A stretch of 64,000 nucleotides of DNA, taken from contig OX463846.1 of the NCBI GenBank assembly GCA_949825065.1, positions 4,917,366 to 4,981,365 on the forward strand. Reading direction: 5' to 3'. Shown piece by piece: positions 35,832 through 48,154 of the stretch; positions within the stretch are counted from its first letter, which is position 1, and the number at the start of each line of letters is the position of its first letter. A model generated the notes under the pieces. The model had not been told where the DNA came from, ran no database searches, and worked only from the letters and a program-made list of their open reading frames with translations. The DNA comes from Odontocerum albicorne (Eukaryota; Arthropoda; Insecta; Trichoptera; Odontoceridae). A program made the translations under genes and the position numbers.

Positions 35832-36349
35832 CTCGTTGTATATATCGTTGTTATACGAATGTATTATTCATACCAAATTTTATTGCATCTGGCAAACATA
35901 AAGCATTTTGGCGATATTTTATTATAAAATTATGCTATACAGGTCTTTTTCTTTGACATATTAAAACATCTCCATTTTTAATCGTTATTTTTTAATTTAT
36001 AATTAAACGCCCATTAATGTCTCATGACAATACAATTCTTTAAATCTGTAGAACAGATTTCATACAACAATAATAAATTAATTTTACGGATTAGAGGCAC
36101 ACTACACCTTGGGGATACTTTCAATTATAAATATAACATATACAATATCATTATTTTCATGCCCTAACCTTTATCTCAGCTTTCGTAACTTGAATAGTGA
36201 TCAAACGTATGCTGATATACTGGATCAATTTTCCATTTCACAGATTAAGCGTAATCAATAAAAAAAACGCTTAAAAAGTAAGTTTTTACCTACTCTATCC
36301 AATGTACTTCACCGGATAGCCTAATATTTAAAAAAATATGTTAATTAAG

Positions 36350-36505
36350 TGATGACCATCGTGCCCTATTGGTAGATGCCTATTATCTCTAGCCAGTGTG
36401 TTTTACTCCCGTTGATACTTGATTTTTTAAAAAGGATTCCAGTCTGATTTTTACTTAAGTCCTCTTTAACGTCTATCTGGTCGGTAATAAAGCCGATATA
36501 GGAAA
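36350..36505 (+). mobile_element. tRNA-derived SINE
   Basis: The plus strand has CCATCGTGCCCTATTGGTAG (A box), CTCCCGTTGATACTTGAT (decayed B-box area), AAAAAGGATTCCAGTCTGAT and CTTTAACGTCTATCTGGTCG, then a truncated tail GGTAATAAAGCCG. Confidence 0.75.
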
Positions 36506-36988
36506 GTCTATCCTTCTGTCTTCTCTACATGACGCAGCAGGAAAAATGGCGTGATGGTGTGTATACTCGTATATGTATTGTATAGTATGTAAAGTACAAC
36601 GTATAACAAATATTTGATAATGATGGGTATTAATCACGCACTTCTTTGGTTTTTATTTTTAATAAAATAAAATATCCATGTAATGGGATAGCTGGACAGT
36701 CACTTTGATTTCTAAACGAAGTATTGAACATTTAATTATCTTTATGAAGCGATTTGACATTGAGAAGGTTAAATTTATTTGTGATATGCGTTTATAAAGC
36801 TCCGTTTACAGTTCACTCGTTATATTATTCGATCCTCTTGGGTGGCTATAAATCTCGTACAATAATTTAAATTGCTAATTTGTTTTTTCTCCTCTTCCAA
36901 GAACTGGATTGAAATCACGAAGATAAGGCAAAAGCGATTTCAGCAAATAAAATTGTTTATAGAATGTTGAAAATAATTGTTTTAATAT

Positions 36989-37494
36989 AATGATACCATA
37001 AACAACACAATTTGGTTATTCCACTCTCAGAATCTTGACGTCCCCTTCTAGATTTGAAATAATGATACCATAAACGACACAATTTGGTTATTCCACTCTC
37101 AGAATCTTGACGTCCCCTTCTAGATTTGAAATAATGATACCATAAACAACACAATTTGGTTATTCCACTCTCAAAATCTTGACGTCCCCTTCTAGATTTG
37201 AAATAATGATACCATAAACGACACAATTTGGTTATTCCACTCTCAGAATCTTGACGTCCCCTTCTAGATTTGAAATAATGATACCATAAACGACACAATT
37301 TGGTTATTCCACTCTCAGAATCTTGACGTCCCCTTCTAGATTTGAAATAATGATACCATAAACGACACAATTTGGTTATTCCACTCTCAGAATCTTGACG
37401 TCCCCTTCTAGATTTGAAATAATGATACCATAAACGACACAATTTGGTTATTCCACTCTCAGAATCTTGACGTCCCCTTCTAGATTTGAAATAA
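36989..37494. repeat. 72-bp minisatellite, seven copies
   Basis: TGATACCATAAACRACACAA recurs at 36991, 37063, 37135, 37207, 37279, 37351 and 37423 with a strict 72-base period and almost no divergence (AAACAAC/AAACGAC and CTCAGAATC/CTCAAAATC variants). As 72 is 24 codons, the minus strand has an apparent ORF with a 24-residue repeat; I regard that as a by-product. Confidence 0.97.
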
Positions 37495-37499
37495 TTTTT

Positions 37500-38400
37500 C
37501 GACTAAGGCTGGAAACAGAAAGATCACAAGTGTTGTAAGTCGAACGGCATCATCATGGACAAGTTTTTCAAGATTTGATGATGATGCCCATCTGATGCAA
37601 GCCATAATAAATATTTTTATATTCGTGTTTATTATCAGGGAAATTTATTGATATATTAGAAAGCAATTTATGTTTCCCGTTTTCTGGTACTTTCAATGAT
37701 TTATTTTAGTAAAAACATATTTTTTTACTCGTGTTCTTTAAACTATAATTAAACGTTTATATAATAGTAGATCTTTGTACGATGTGGTGATAAGCGAGTA
37801 TAATATGATCTCAAAATATTTTACTGTAACACATGTTTTGAGTATCTCTGCAGAGATTTGTATACAAAATAAACCAGCGTTATAAATTTGCTGTCAAAAT
37901 AAATAGTATAAATTTGAAAAAAATAAAACAAACTTTATTAATTATATGTGAAGTATCCAAATTGTCTTTGACCAAAATAAATTGTGTGAAATATCAAAAT
38001 TTTAAATAATTCCGGCAGTTTTTGTCAAAGGATAAACATGTATTATCAGTCTTAAAATGCACCTGAATTAAATAGATACATAAATAACATGTTTTCGTAT
38101 AGTAATGTAAACAAAATAAATTTCTCGCAAGTAATGTATCTCTCTTGACCTTGTCTCGAGATACTCTGTGGTAATCTGGCCTGAAAATAGCCTGTCAGTG
38201 CCAGCCCTGGCCATCAATATAAATCCCAATTGAATTGTTTATAGGGGTGCCAGAAATGCAATAATTTAACACGGTTTATCGAAATTTTATGTATAATGTA
38301 CAAGGTTTCAACCTTCATTTCGGAAATAAGCTTTAGTAGACTATATTATGGGGGTGAATAATTTGAATGATTTGATAGTCCTCACCTTGCATATATTACT
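37500..38400. other. AT-rich spacer between minisatellite and LINE
   Basis: Nothing coding or repetitive was recognised, apart from a GC-richer phrase near 38175-38220. Confidence 0.45.
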
Positions 38401-38407
38401 TGCAATG

Positions 38408-40335
38408 TGAATCAATCAATCAACAATGGCTCTACAACCCAGGTCGGGTCTTGGCCTCCTTTAAAGCACGCCTCCATGACTGGCGGTCCTGTGCTGCTGT
38501 TCGCCAGTTCTGGATGCCAATGAGCTGCGCATCCCTATTGACACCATCCAGCCATCGAAGCTTCGGCCTTCCTGGCTTTCTTCGACCCCCCGGTGTGCCA
38601 TTCAAGAGCCCTCTCGGAATGTCTTCCTCACTCATTCGCTGCACGTGTCCAGCCCACCTGAGTCTCCCAATTAAAATCTCTTGTGTTATGGTAGGGTCTC
38701 CATACAGACCGTACAGCTCCTGATTATACCTGATACGCCATTCTCCGTTATTGCAAATGGGGCCATATATTTTGCGCAGGATCTTTCTCTCAAATGTCCC
38801 TAGAGCCCTCATGTCCACTCTACTTAGAGTCCAACATTCTGAGCCATAGGTGAGCACAGGTCGGATGAGTGTTTTATAAAGTAGAGTTTTGGTTTTTCTA
38901 GAGAGATGTCGTGATTTCATGTACCTCTGCAGTCCAAAATAGCATCGGTTTGCAGCTATTAATCTTCGATTTATTTCAGTGAAAACATCGTTCTTACTTG
39001 TCACCATGGTACCGAGATACACAAATTCAGAAACGGTTTGGAAGGTAAAGTTGTCTATTTGTAGACTTATTGGGTTTTGGCGTCCATTTACGGGCATATA
39101 TTTTGTTTTGGTCTCATTGACTACTAAGCCTAGGTTTTTTGCTGATGCTGCTAGTGCTCGGAAGGCATTTATAAGTTCATGTTCCGACCTCGCTATGATG
39201 TCAATGTCATCTGCATAAGCCAGGAGCTGCACAGATTTACTGAATATATGGCCTGTTGTTTGTATGCCGCTATCCCTAATGGCCTTTTCCAAAGCCATAT
39301 TAAACAGCGTACACGCCAAAGCATCTCCTTGTCTAAGTCCATTAAATGTTTTAAGAGGTTCAGACAGATCCCCCTGCACTCTGACACGGCACTCAACGTT
39401 GGACATTGTAAGCCTGACTAGGTTAATGAGTTTGACAGGAATATTAAATTCAGCCATAGCTTCATAGAGTTTTGTCCTATTGACCGTGTCGTAGGCAGCC
39501 TTAAAGTCTATGAAGAGGTGGTATGTATCAATGTTGAACTCTACAGTCTTTTCCAATATATGTCTAAGTGAAAACATTTGATCTATTGTTGACCTTCCCC
39601 TACGAAATCCAGTTTGGTATTTTCCAATTATGCACTCGGAGTATTTCTGCAATCTATTACAAAGAATGTTTGAGAGTATTTTATATGCTATATTTAAAAG
39701 GGTGATACCCCTATAATTGGAGCAACTCATGGGGTCTCCTTTTTTGAGCAGGGGACATATTATACCACAATTCCACTCATTTGGTAGTATTTCGTAGCGC
39801 CAGATGTCACAGATGATTTTGTGAATATGATTGTGGAGAGCCTCGCCACCATGCTTGAACACCTCAGCGGGTAGATTATCACATCCAGGTGCTTTGTTAT
39901 TATGGAGATTCTTTATGGCAATTGAAATCTCAGCCAAGGTTGGGGATGGCTCATTATCATCAACATCAGTGGTGTCGTATTCTACTTGTTGGTTCCCGCT
40001 TGTTGCTCCATGTTGGTTACCATTCAAAAGGACGTCGAAGTATTCCACCCATCGATCCAGAACCTTTTGCCTGTCGTTTAAAATATTTCCCCGACCATCA
40101 TAACACATAGTTGTTCTAGGCTTAAACTCTTTCCGTTGGTTGTTGATTTTACGATAGAAAAGTCTGGTGTTATTCTGTGAATGCGACAGTTCTGCTTCCT
40201 TTATTTGGTTTTCCAGGTATACACGCTTCTTCTTTCTGTGCAATTTCTTCTCTTTCCTCCTTAACTCTTTATACTCCAGCACAGCTTGTCGTGTATGATG
40301 CCGTGAATGTGAAGACTTGAAAAACAGTTTTCAGC
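38408..40335 (-). mobile_element. 5'-truncated LINE with intact reverse transcriptase
   Basis: The element runs on the minus strand and ends just after the ORF with a (TTGA)n-like tail (TTGATTGATTGATT near 38410-38425), as seen in RTE-type elements. Homology stops near 40335, where an in-frame TGA precedes RHHTRQAVLEYKE. The apurinic endonuclease half expected upstream is missing, a usual result of incomplete reverse transcription. Confidence 0.85.
38432..40333 (-). CDS. LINE reverse transcriptase (ORF2, N-terminus missing), uninterrupted
   Basis: This reverse transcriptase copies LINE RNA at the target site. It is the longest frame in the window, about 630 codons without a stop. Motifs in order: SNYRGITLLNIAYKILSNIL, FRRGRSTIDQMFSLRH, the catalytic-A block HLFIDFKAAYDTVNR, GLRQGDALACTLFN, the YADD box (LLAYADDIDIIAR), VNETKTKYM and FVYLGTMV. 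The C-terminal region has YGSECWTLSRVDMRALGTFE, RLRWAGHVQRMSEEDIP and GGRRKPGRPKLRWLDGVN, ending EAKTRPGL. RTE-like, or a related clade, is the best guess. No true start is present because the endonuclease part is truncated. The lack of any lesion over 1.9 kb points to a young insertion. The fragment at 2118-2445 is a second, decayed member. Confidence 0.92.
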
Positions 40336-40339
40336 TCCT

Positions 40340-42090
40340 GTGTCTGAAAGATTTCATTGAATCCACTTTCGCAGAAAATATGGAACCTTGTTGTTTGTAT
40401 CTTGTCGATTCTTGAACTTCCCCGTTTTGGTGTGAGATTATATCATTGTATTGTATAATATGTATAATACTACACTTAGTTGTATATAATGCAACTTGGC
40501 CGGTTCATGTCGAAATCTGAAAGATTTTATACAAGACGTAAGTGGAAACCAGACTCCAACCCTTTTTAGCGAATTTGGATACCAATAGCAATCAACCCAT
40601 CTTTCACGGATATGGATTTATCAATTGTATCACGGAGGTAGTTAAACTTCCACATATGATAGATATTGAAAGCAAGCTCTGATATTAAAGAAATTCGTAA
40701 AATTTCTGTCGATTTGAAATAAAGAATAAAAAAAACTTCCAGCATGCGCCATTTTGGAGAAAAGTTGATAAAATAACGATCAATGACGAGAGTTAACTGA
40801 AATGCTATTTTGATAATTAAAATTTACAACAAATAAATTTTTGAATCCTCTCGATTGAACCAACCTGTTTAAGAAAAAAAAAGTATTTACAATTATCTAA
40901 TAAAGTTTAGCACGTTTCGCCAGATACAATACATAAATTACGTATTTAAAGCCGCCAACTATTTTTATAGATGCTATTATTCGAATGTCTATCTGAGTCA
41001 TCTAAAAATATTGCCAACAATAACATTTTGGGAAGCAGATGTCGAAATCAGAACCAATTACTGTAGCGCGATGCGTGTCCTAGCACCTGTCGCCTAGCAA
41101 TCCCCTCGTCAACCAAAAGCTTTAAGTGCTATAAATGTCTGAGGTCTGAGGTCCACCGAATAGAGATCTAATTAGTGATCTTGGCTTATATCGTGCTTGA
41201 TTGCAACAAGCGAAGATAATTACTAAGAAACAGCAATTACTTTTGATTTTTTAAATGAATATACTGATTTTAGAGTGATGATCAAATATACGAGTATTGT
41301 AGTCTAATCTTAGCCTAATAAAAGGACTTTCAAAGACAACGTGGATAACTGGAAGGATAAAGCGCGCTACTAAAGTGTCTGGCAGAACTCTTGTACGGGA
41401 AGTTAAGGCTCTGCAAGAGTTGTTTGGCTATCGGAAGTATGTAGCAGACATAATTGTTTCTCGTTTTTAGAGGCACAGAAAAAATGTACACAATGCTAAT
41501 ATGAGAATGTCAAAATATCTGTGTCTCAAAATCAAATTGAGATTACCTTTTAAAGGGCATCATTAGAGTTAAAAACTGAAGACTAACCACTCAAAAAACA
41601 TATTGACTTGAATAAAAAAGAAAACCAGGTTTATTCAAACGAATTATTCAATCATACCTGTAATTTTTGATGATATACGAATATCATAAATATTTTGCAA
41701 ATCCAATGCTATTTTTGGATGCCGCAAATAAAATTTGTGTCAAAACAAGGATGTTATGTCTCGAAGCGTGACATCGCTCTTCGCTCTATCGACAGTGATG
41801 AATGAAGGAATGTATACAATCGCTCTTGACGCCGTTTTCACAGATAATTTGACAAAATATTTTAATGGTCATTCCCCCTTTCAAGGTTGTCGACCTTAAA
41901 ATATTTCTTGAATTTTATAAAAAAACTCTAATACGAAAATATTATAATTTAAAACGAACATTTCCTGTTTTAACAGGACTGTGTGGGTGAGGCTATTGCC
42001 ACAGAGGCTAGCAAAATTTATTGACAGACGATGTGTTGACGGATCATTGTTGAATGAGACGCAGACAGAACAAAATTAATGAAATGATGT
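40340..42090. other. intronic stretch, nothing firm
   Basis: A GC-richer block at 41060-41190 holds a TATA-like CTATAAATG. There is no ORF, splice pair or repeat structure I can support. Confidence 0.4.
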
Positions 42091-42099
42091 GGTAAAATT

Positions 42100-42420
42100 A
42101 CTCTGACTACATATGCAAAAGTTCCATCATACAAGAATTTCAATGGCAAGGACTAAAGTATGCGAATTTGCATTGCTACATATTATCCGTACTCTTCTCT
42201 ATGGTGTTAAATCATGGATCAGGCTATCACAAAAAAATTAGAAGCTATTAAAATGTGGTGTTATCGAAGAATGCTGAAAGTCTCATGGGTTGACAGAGTC
42301 CGTAATAATTCGTAAAGAAACTGAAAAATATAGACAAAAGTATGATATTTTCCACTACCAAAAAAAGAAAGTTAGAGCACTTTAAAATATATTATGTGCG
42401 GATATCAGATCTTTGCCTGA
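42100..42420 (+). pseudogene. LINE post-polymerase fragment
   Basis: The plus strand gives LEAIKMWCYRRMLKVSWVDR followed by VRNNS, a highly characteristic LINE block (LEAFEMWCYRRMLRISWVDRVTN). The preceding part (42180-42230) is the decayed YGSETW block. Frameshifts and stops follow. Confidence 0.8.
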
Positions 42421-42429
42421 AAAATATAA

Positions 42430-44370
42430 GTTCGCCTTTAGAAGAGTCTGTTCTCTAAACAGCTGTATGAAAATTGTCCTTTTTATTATCCTTTAACTGA
42501 TATTTTACGAGAAAATTTAGGGCAGACGAAGGACAGGAAAAATACGTTGGTACCATATCTTTATTCAGAGCTGCTCCCACAAATATAGATAACCACGATT
42601 ATTACCAATCTCCGAAGAGTAAAGGAACCCCAATAATGAAGAAAAATAATATTTTCGAGGTCCGATTTTTAGTCTGTCTCTGAATTTATCATGGTACTGG
42701 AGCTTAGAAGTTTTCTAAGACTATAAGCAAAGTAGTGTTATAAGTTTTTTTTAATTCTTTTTATTGGCATTCGATACTTTGTATTATTGGCATCTATGGG
42801 ATTTTCAATGATGCAATTGTTAGAAATCAATAGTTAGAAACAAAATTTGATTAAACTATTTTACAATCTTCTTGAATATTTAAATATCTGATTATAATTT
42901 TTTTATCGAAAAAAAAATTACTTCATCGCTGATGTTAAAGCGAATAAAAAAAATAAAGGAAAACACAGAATTACCATACGAAAGTGAAAATTATTGAAAA
43001 TGTATTTATGACGTGGACTCACTGACATTTACTAATTTTGCAAAATTCATGACAAAGAGAGCGTTTATGCCAAAACATACTGTCCGTCGCCTGTCTGCGA
43101 CATTTTGATAATGTTAGTCATTATTTCATGCCACATTTGTCAGGACTTGGCAAAACACATTGGGACATATTTAAAACCTATTAAGTGTTTATCCAAAAAT
43201 AGAAAAGTGACGCTGGACACAAATAGTCGACATGTGGACGCGATATGGCTTGTGTATTCGTGACGGAATTTTTCGGTCACGTAGACTAATGGATTTAACT
43301 TTGAAATTTGTAAAATAATGTGCAAAAACTTATTTTTGAAATTAAAAAATACAGTAAATTTACACTTTAATAAGAAAATATACAATATTTCAAAAAAATA
43401 TATAATATATCTGCATAAAAATAAGACAAAAAAACGCATTAGTATTTTAATTTAAATTAATTTAATATTTTCCGTTTATTGCCGTCAAAATTCAGATTGA
43501 TTTAATTTTGTTTATAATAGTATCGCCGCTTAACTGAACCAGGGCCATCAAAACTGAATGTTAGGAGGGAACGGAAGAGTTCTCGGGCTGTGACCAGCTT
43601 CGGCAGTATGAAATTAAACGCGCCTTTTGCCTCTTTTTCTCTCCCTTGACATCCATATTTGGTATGATGATGCAACAGCTGCTATTTGAAATTCATTGTA
43701 GGAAACTATTTAATAGATGTTTTTGTTAAACCTAAATAAAAAAAAGCATATGTTTACGTTATTGGTACTATTATACTTGTTGAGCTTTTTGGTATGCGTC
43801 TCCATGAAACGGTTACATGAAACATTTCTTATGAAACGGTTACATAAATGGTTTCAGGTTTGAGTTACAAAGAATTGATGAAATTTTACTATGCTTCTTA
43901 TACATATTTCAGTCAATTACTTTTTTATAATGCTCCTTGTACATGTGCACAATTGAAAACGGTTTTGGACGATCCCTTTTGACAACTTCGTCATCCAGTA
44001 CAAATTTTATTCCTTATTATGGATGTTTCTAGTTTAGCATTTCCAGCTTTTGGCAATGTTAAGATGTAATTTTTAATACCGTATTGTAGCGGGATTTCCA
44101 TCAGGTATCAAGCAAATTGACACTCTTTCAGGTTGTGTCTAGCAGTGGCAATGACTGAACTACTTTTCAAAAACTGCTTACCTTTAGTAAATATCTTCCT
44201 AGATTATTTGAATACCGCAAGTTATATTGAATTGCAATTAAATAAAACTTGACTAGGTAGAATCTGACTTTACAATGTAGTTAAGTTGAGCAAATAAAAA
44301 CTCCTCACAAGTACATGTATGGTATTTGTCTCTGAATATTTAAACATTAATCTAAGAGATATTTGATGAT
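42430..44370. other. intronic stretch downstream of the ZM exon
   Basis: AT-rich with a GC-richer patch at 43540-43650 (GGAACGGAAGAGTTCTCGGG). A short duplication GAAACGGTTACAT occurs at 43806 and 43835. No exon recognised. Confidence 0.4.
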
Positions 44371-44379
44371 TGAACTCAC

Positions 44380-44536
44380 CCAACGGCGCCATTGTTGAGC
44401 ACCTGCGACTGCTTGTTGAGGGTCTCTTGAATATTCTGCTGTGAGTAGAGGCCAATTGGGGTGTTGAATTGCTTGTTCACCAGGCGGGGGCCGGTAGCCA
44501 TCGTGTGCTGATACACTCACTCGAGTCGGTGCGATC
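44380..44536 (-). CDS. Zasp66: Zasp66-like exon with the ZM motif (short-isoform start codon)
   Basis: This exon encodes part of a Zasp/ALP-Enigma family protein, an alpha-actinin-binding component of muscle Z-discs. On the minus strand a good acceptor (TTTTTCGCAG) precedes position 44536 and a consensus donor (GTGAGT) follows 44380. The reading frame from ATG at 44501-44499 contains [18 protein letters not shown], the family's ZM signature, and ends GAVG in phase 2. It splices in phase to the exon at 17242-17351. The ATG has a strong context (A at -3, G at +4). An in-frame TGA lies six codons upstream of it, so the first 35 bases are most simply 5' UTR of a short isoform lacking the PDZ domain. 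A PDZ-containing isoform would need another acceptor or exon. Zasp66 fits better than Zasp52/67 because of the GAVG-IDF continuation, but paralogues are not excluded. Codon third positions are much more GC-rich than the surroundings. Confidence 0.87.
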
Positions 44537-44562
44537 CTGCGAAAAATTACCATTATTAATTT

Positions 44563-44836
<274 letters not shown>

Positions 44837-45472
44837 CTGTTAAATTCTTCCGTGAAAGAAGTTTGGAAAGGTAAAATTTTAGATTTCGCTTTCATAAATT
44901 ATTAATTTTCAAGAAAATGTTCGAGTATTTTGGACACGTCGTGCAAAATAACTAGTTAATTTTGAATTATTTGAGTGGAAATGAGTTTTTATTATTGTTG
45001 AAATAATCGTTATTAGTCAACATTGTCGCAAAATAAAAGCCCTTCCTTAAAATTAGTTTTTCTTTAATGAAAATGAATGGTAAACATAAAAACTACGCCG
45101 TGAAAATAAAAAAAACTATGGTACTTGACTTATTGGGTTACAATTTAATGGGGTACAATTAATGTCTCTTAAAAACCTTCACAAAAAAATATTTTGCTAA
45201 TGTAGGTTTATTGCCCAAAAGAGAAAACTACAGACATTAGTAAGAAAGTTTTTTAAATTTACCTAAAATAGTAAAAAATATATTCTTTGAACTTGTTTGT
45301 GCTCTGCACGACGATATTTTGTCAGAAAAAAACATGGTACTCAATAACTGACATTGCTGACAAAATTCGACAGCATGACACTTCTTTTAGTTGAATGACT
45401 TGCGGGTGGAGTTCCACGTACTTTATACTTTAATATCATTGTAAAGTGTTGTAGCTTAAAAAAATCTAGATA

Positions 45473-46923
45473 CACCCATATCTCGCTCTACGGCCTAGAT
45501 ACGTTCCGGAAAAATTGGTCGTAAAGCGAAAAGCCGTATAACGAATCAATTATTTTGATACAAACCCATACAAATTCAATTGGATCTGTTCCATTTTTTT
45601 ATAAAATAATAAAGTTTTTAGTTCATAAAGCATTTTATTCTTTTTATGCCTTATGAAAATGCTTACATAAAAATAAAAGTACAAAATGTTCGATAAATAG
45701 AATAAATAAAAATGGATACTACTGAGGGTTCCTGTTTGTGAAATTGTCACACATACTAAACACGAGTATACTAAAGTGGGTTTCATGAGAGTTTGTACTT
45801 TTTAATACATTGAGAAACTTAGTACAAAATGTATCAATGTATTAGTAAGTATCTTTAACGTGATTGGTTTATGTGATCTGTTAGTATTCAACTAACATTC
45901 AACTTTGCCGTGATTGGTTGATGTAATCCGTTTATTTGACGAAAAATACGGTGACCATAATGTCTGAAATTACGAAGTTAGGAAAAGGAAGAGCATTCTG
46001 TAGACAAACTAAAGAAGTGGTAAGCTATCCACTTTCGCATTGCATAACTATGTAAACACTTAATGAGGAAGAAAATAATAATATATATTTTTTTTAATCA
46101 GTGTTAGGGTCATTTATTTATTTTTACAATACATACCTAGTTATAAGTCATTTTTAATTGGTCTTAGAATTTATTAGTGTTAATTGTGTTTTATTTGCCT
46201 ATTGAATAAATATTTAGATTTTATATTGACCATTGATTTCATAATTTTCATTAGGTACATACCATAATCTGATATTATATTATTATTGTGGTAAGTATTT
46301 TATTGAAATATAAAGTATTAGATAGACATTATTTAAAAATATATAATAATATAATACAAAATAAATCAAAATATGGTCATCCTAGACCATCAGTGCAAAC
46401 TCTCGTGAAACCCACTATACTAAGCGTTCCTGTTCGTGAAACTTTCCATTTCGAGCTCTGACCCCATGCCATCTCCATTGTTGACATGTCAAAAAGATTA
46501 TTCCCACACTGATTCCCGCCATGAAATAATTTTCGAACCCACCATCTTTTTTGTAATTTTTTATTTCGCTTATTGCTATTCTTAATTATATAAAAAAGAG
46601 CTAGGGAAATTCTCGAGAGAGCAACTTCAGTTATTTTTCGTAAATGACTGAATCGCACCATGAATCTTGGTGTGAGGACACGGTTTTTGTCGCGGTGTAG
46701 CGTCTGGGCTGAATCCGAACAGTGAATCTATGCAGCGTGGATTCTGAATCGCGACATGAGTCGATTCAAAGAATCTCAGTGAGTATTACTCTTAACATAA
46801 AAGCATTTTTTTTGGCCGTATAACAAAACATTGTGGGCCGTAAATCGCAAAGGTGCCATAATTAAAAAAAGCCGTTATAACGAAATGCCGTGTAAAGAGC
46901 GGTCGTATAGCGAGGTATATGTG
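45473..46923. mobile_element. Tigger-like TA-flanked element carrying PIF/Harbinger-like sequence
   Basis: Inverted ends (CACCCATATCTCGCTCTACG against CACATATACCTCGCTATACG) are flanked by TA at 45471-45472 and 46924-46925; length 1451 bases. The subterminal parts (GCCGTATAACGAA and GCCGTTATAACGAA) are also inverted copies and look like Tigger ends. Inside, a second inverted pair (GTGGGTTTCATGAGAGTTTG near 45777-45796 and its complement near 46395-46415) frames about 640 bases and is flanked on both sides by ATACTAA. This suggests one element nested in another. Confidence 0.68.
46380..46661 (-). pseudogene. PIF/Harbinger-like nuclease N-terminal remnant (tentative)
   Basis: The minus-strand frame gives EVALSRISLALFYIIKNSN, then KRNKKLQKRWWVRKLFHGG and NNLFDMSTMEMAWG. 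A basic stretch followed by RRWWVRP/RPL and a short acidic-aromatic block is characteristic of the start of PIF/Harbinger nuclease proteins (HARBI1 type). The frame then ends and the catalytic region is not present. The match is short, so an unrelated basic peptide remains possible. Confidence 0.5.
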
Positions 46924-47827
46924 TATTACTGATAGCTGCTATACCATACCCGGAGGTGGAAAATGACTTAATTTAATTTTTTAAAATATACGTTATACAT
47001 CTTATGTAAGTTGAAAAGTCCTAATATTTTGGAAAATCTAATATTTAATGTTTGATAGAAGTCTACAAAGGTTTTGACCAACTAAAATATTATTTTTTAC
47101 AAAATTCAATTATGTTGACTTAAACGATCTGAATATTAAAAAAAGTTTGAATACTACTGTATTTTCCATCGATAAATTAGTAACGCATAACTTGCGCTTT
47201 TCGGGACTAGATTTAATCTATCGATACTCATATTTTGAGTGATGAAATGCGGAATGGTGTTGTATTCTCTTCAATACATCAGTGTTTTGACGTGTTCAGT
47301 CGAACTCTCAGATAAGTGGCGCTGAAATATTGATTGCGGTTAGACGTAAATATAGGTTCTATCCTCAGACAGGACCGCAGTCCAGTGATATTATTACCGG
47401 CTTGAATATTTACATTTTGTTGGAGAAGTAATTTTTAAGGGCATAACCCCCAGTCTCGGTTGTTGTTTTTAAAAAGGACTACTTTATTGTGATATATATT
47501 ATCTTTCTTCTATGAGTGAAACATTACAAGAAACAAACTTTTCAATTGTATTTTTGTACGTCATTGGAAAGTTTGGTATGGAAAATGAGATTTTATTATT
47601 TGTTAAAAAAATAACTAAATGAAGAAACACGGCAGATGCAATAGGAATTAAAGAAGGAAAATTTTATAACTGTTTTATTTATTCATTTTCTCAAAACAGA
47701 CTTAGCCTAATTAGTTTGAAAAAAAAAACAAGAAATGTTAACATTAAAAATAAAGAAAAATAAAATTGTATAAAATAATGTATATGCATACATAAACACA
47801 CAAACATACACATATATTCAAAGTCAC

Positions 47828-48154
47828 TTAAGTATGTTGATGAGTGCTTTCTAACGCGTTCAATCTTAGAAGAAAATTTATTTTTGGTAATGTGATATGA
47901 AATATTTCAATATCCGAAACAGTCCCGTTCAAAAGAGTTAGGGCCCTTCCAACAGGCATAGTGGCTGGAAGACCCGTTCTTGCGTATGTTATTGAGAACA
48001 GTTCTTGCCGGCGCGGTCTAGTGTAATTGTTAGGAACATTTAACGCTAATCTTTGTAGTAATTCTGGACAGCTCACAACTCCTCGAACGAGTTTGACAAT
48101 GTATACCAGGAGATGCAGATCTCTTCTTACGCTCAAGGAGTTATACCCGAGCAT
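47828..48154 (-). pseudogene. LINE ORF2 C-terminal fragment (Jockey/R1-like)
   Basis: A 108-codon open frame on the minus strand reads LGYNSLSVRRDLHLLVYIVK, LVRGVVSCPELLQRL, VPNNYTRPRRQELFSI and ARTGLPATMPVGRALTLLN. This is the known tail of Jockey/R1-type LINE second ORFs (LGFxSLxxRR ... VPxxxxRxxxLF ... ARTNxxxxxPxxRALxxLN). The rest of the element is absent. A second, interrupted copy on the plus strand is at 12470-13095. Confidence 0.85.

Noticed and set aside
36957..37442. 161-codon ORF with 24-residue repeats
   Set aside because: Product of the 72-bp minisatellite period being divisible by three; no start context, no composition of a real protein.
41060..41200. Promoter with TATA box (CTATAAATG)
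   Set aside because: TATA-like words are common in AT-rich DNA; no downstream ORF or exon supports a start site.
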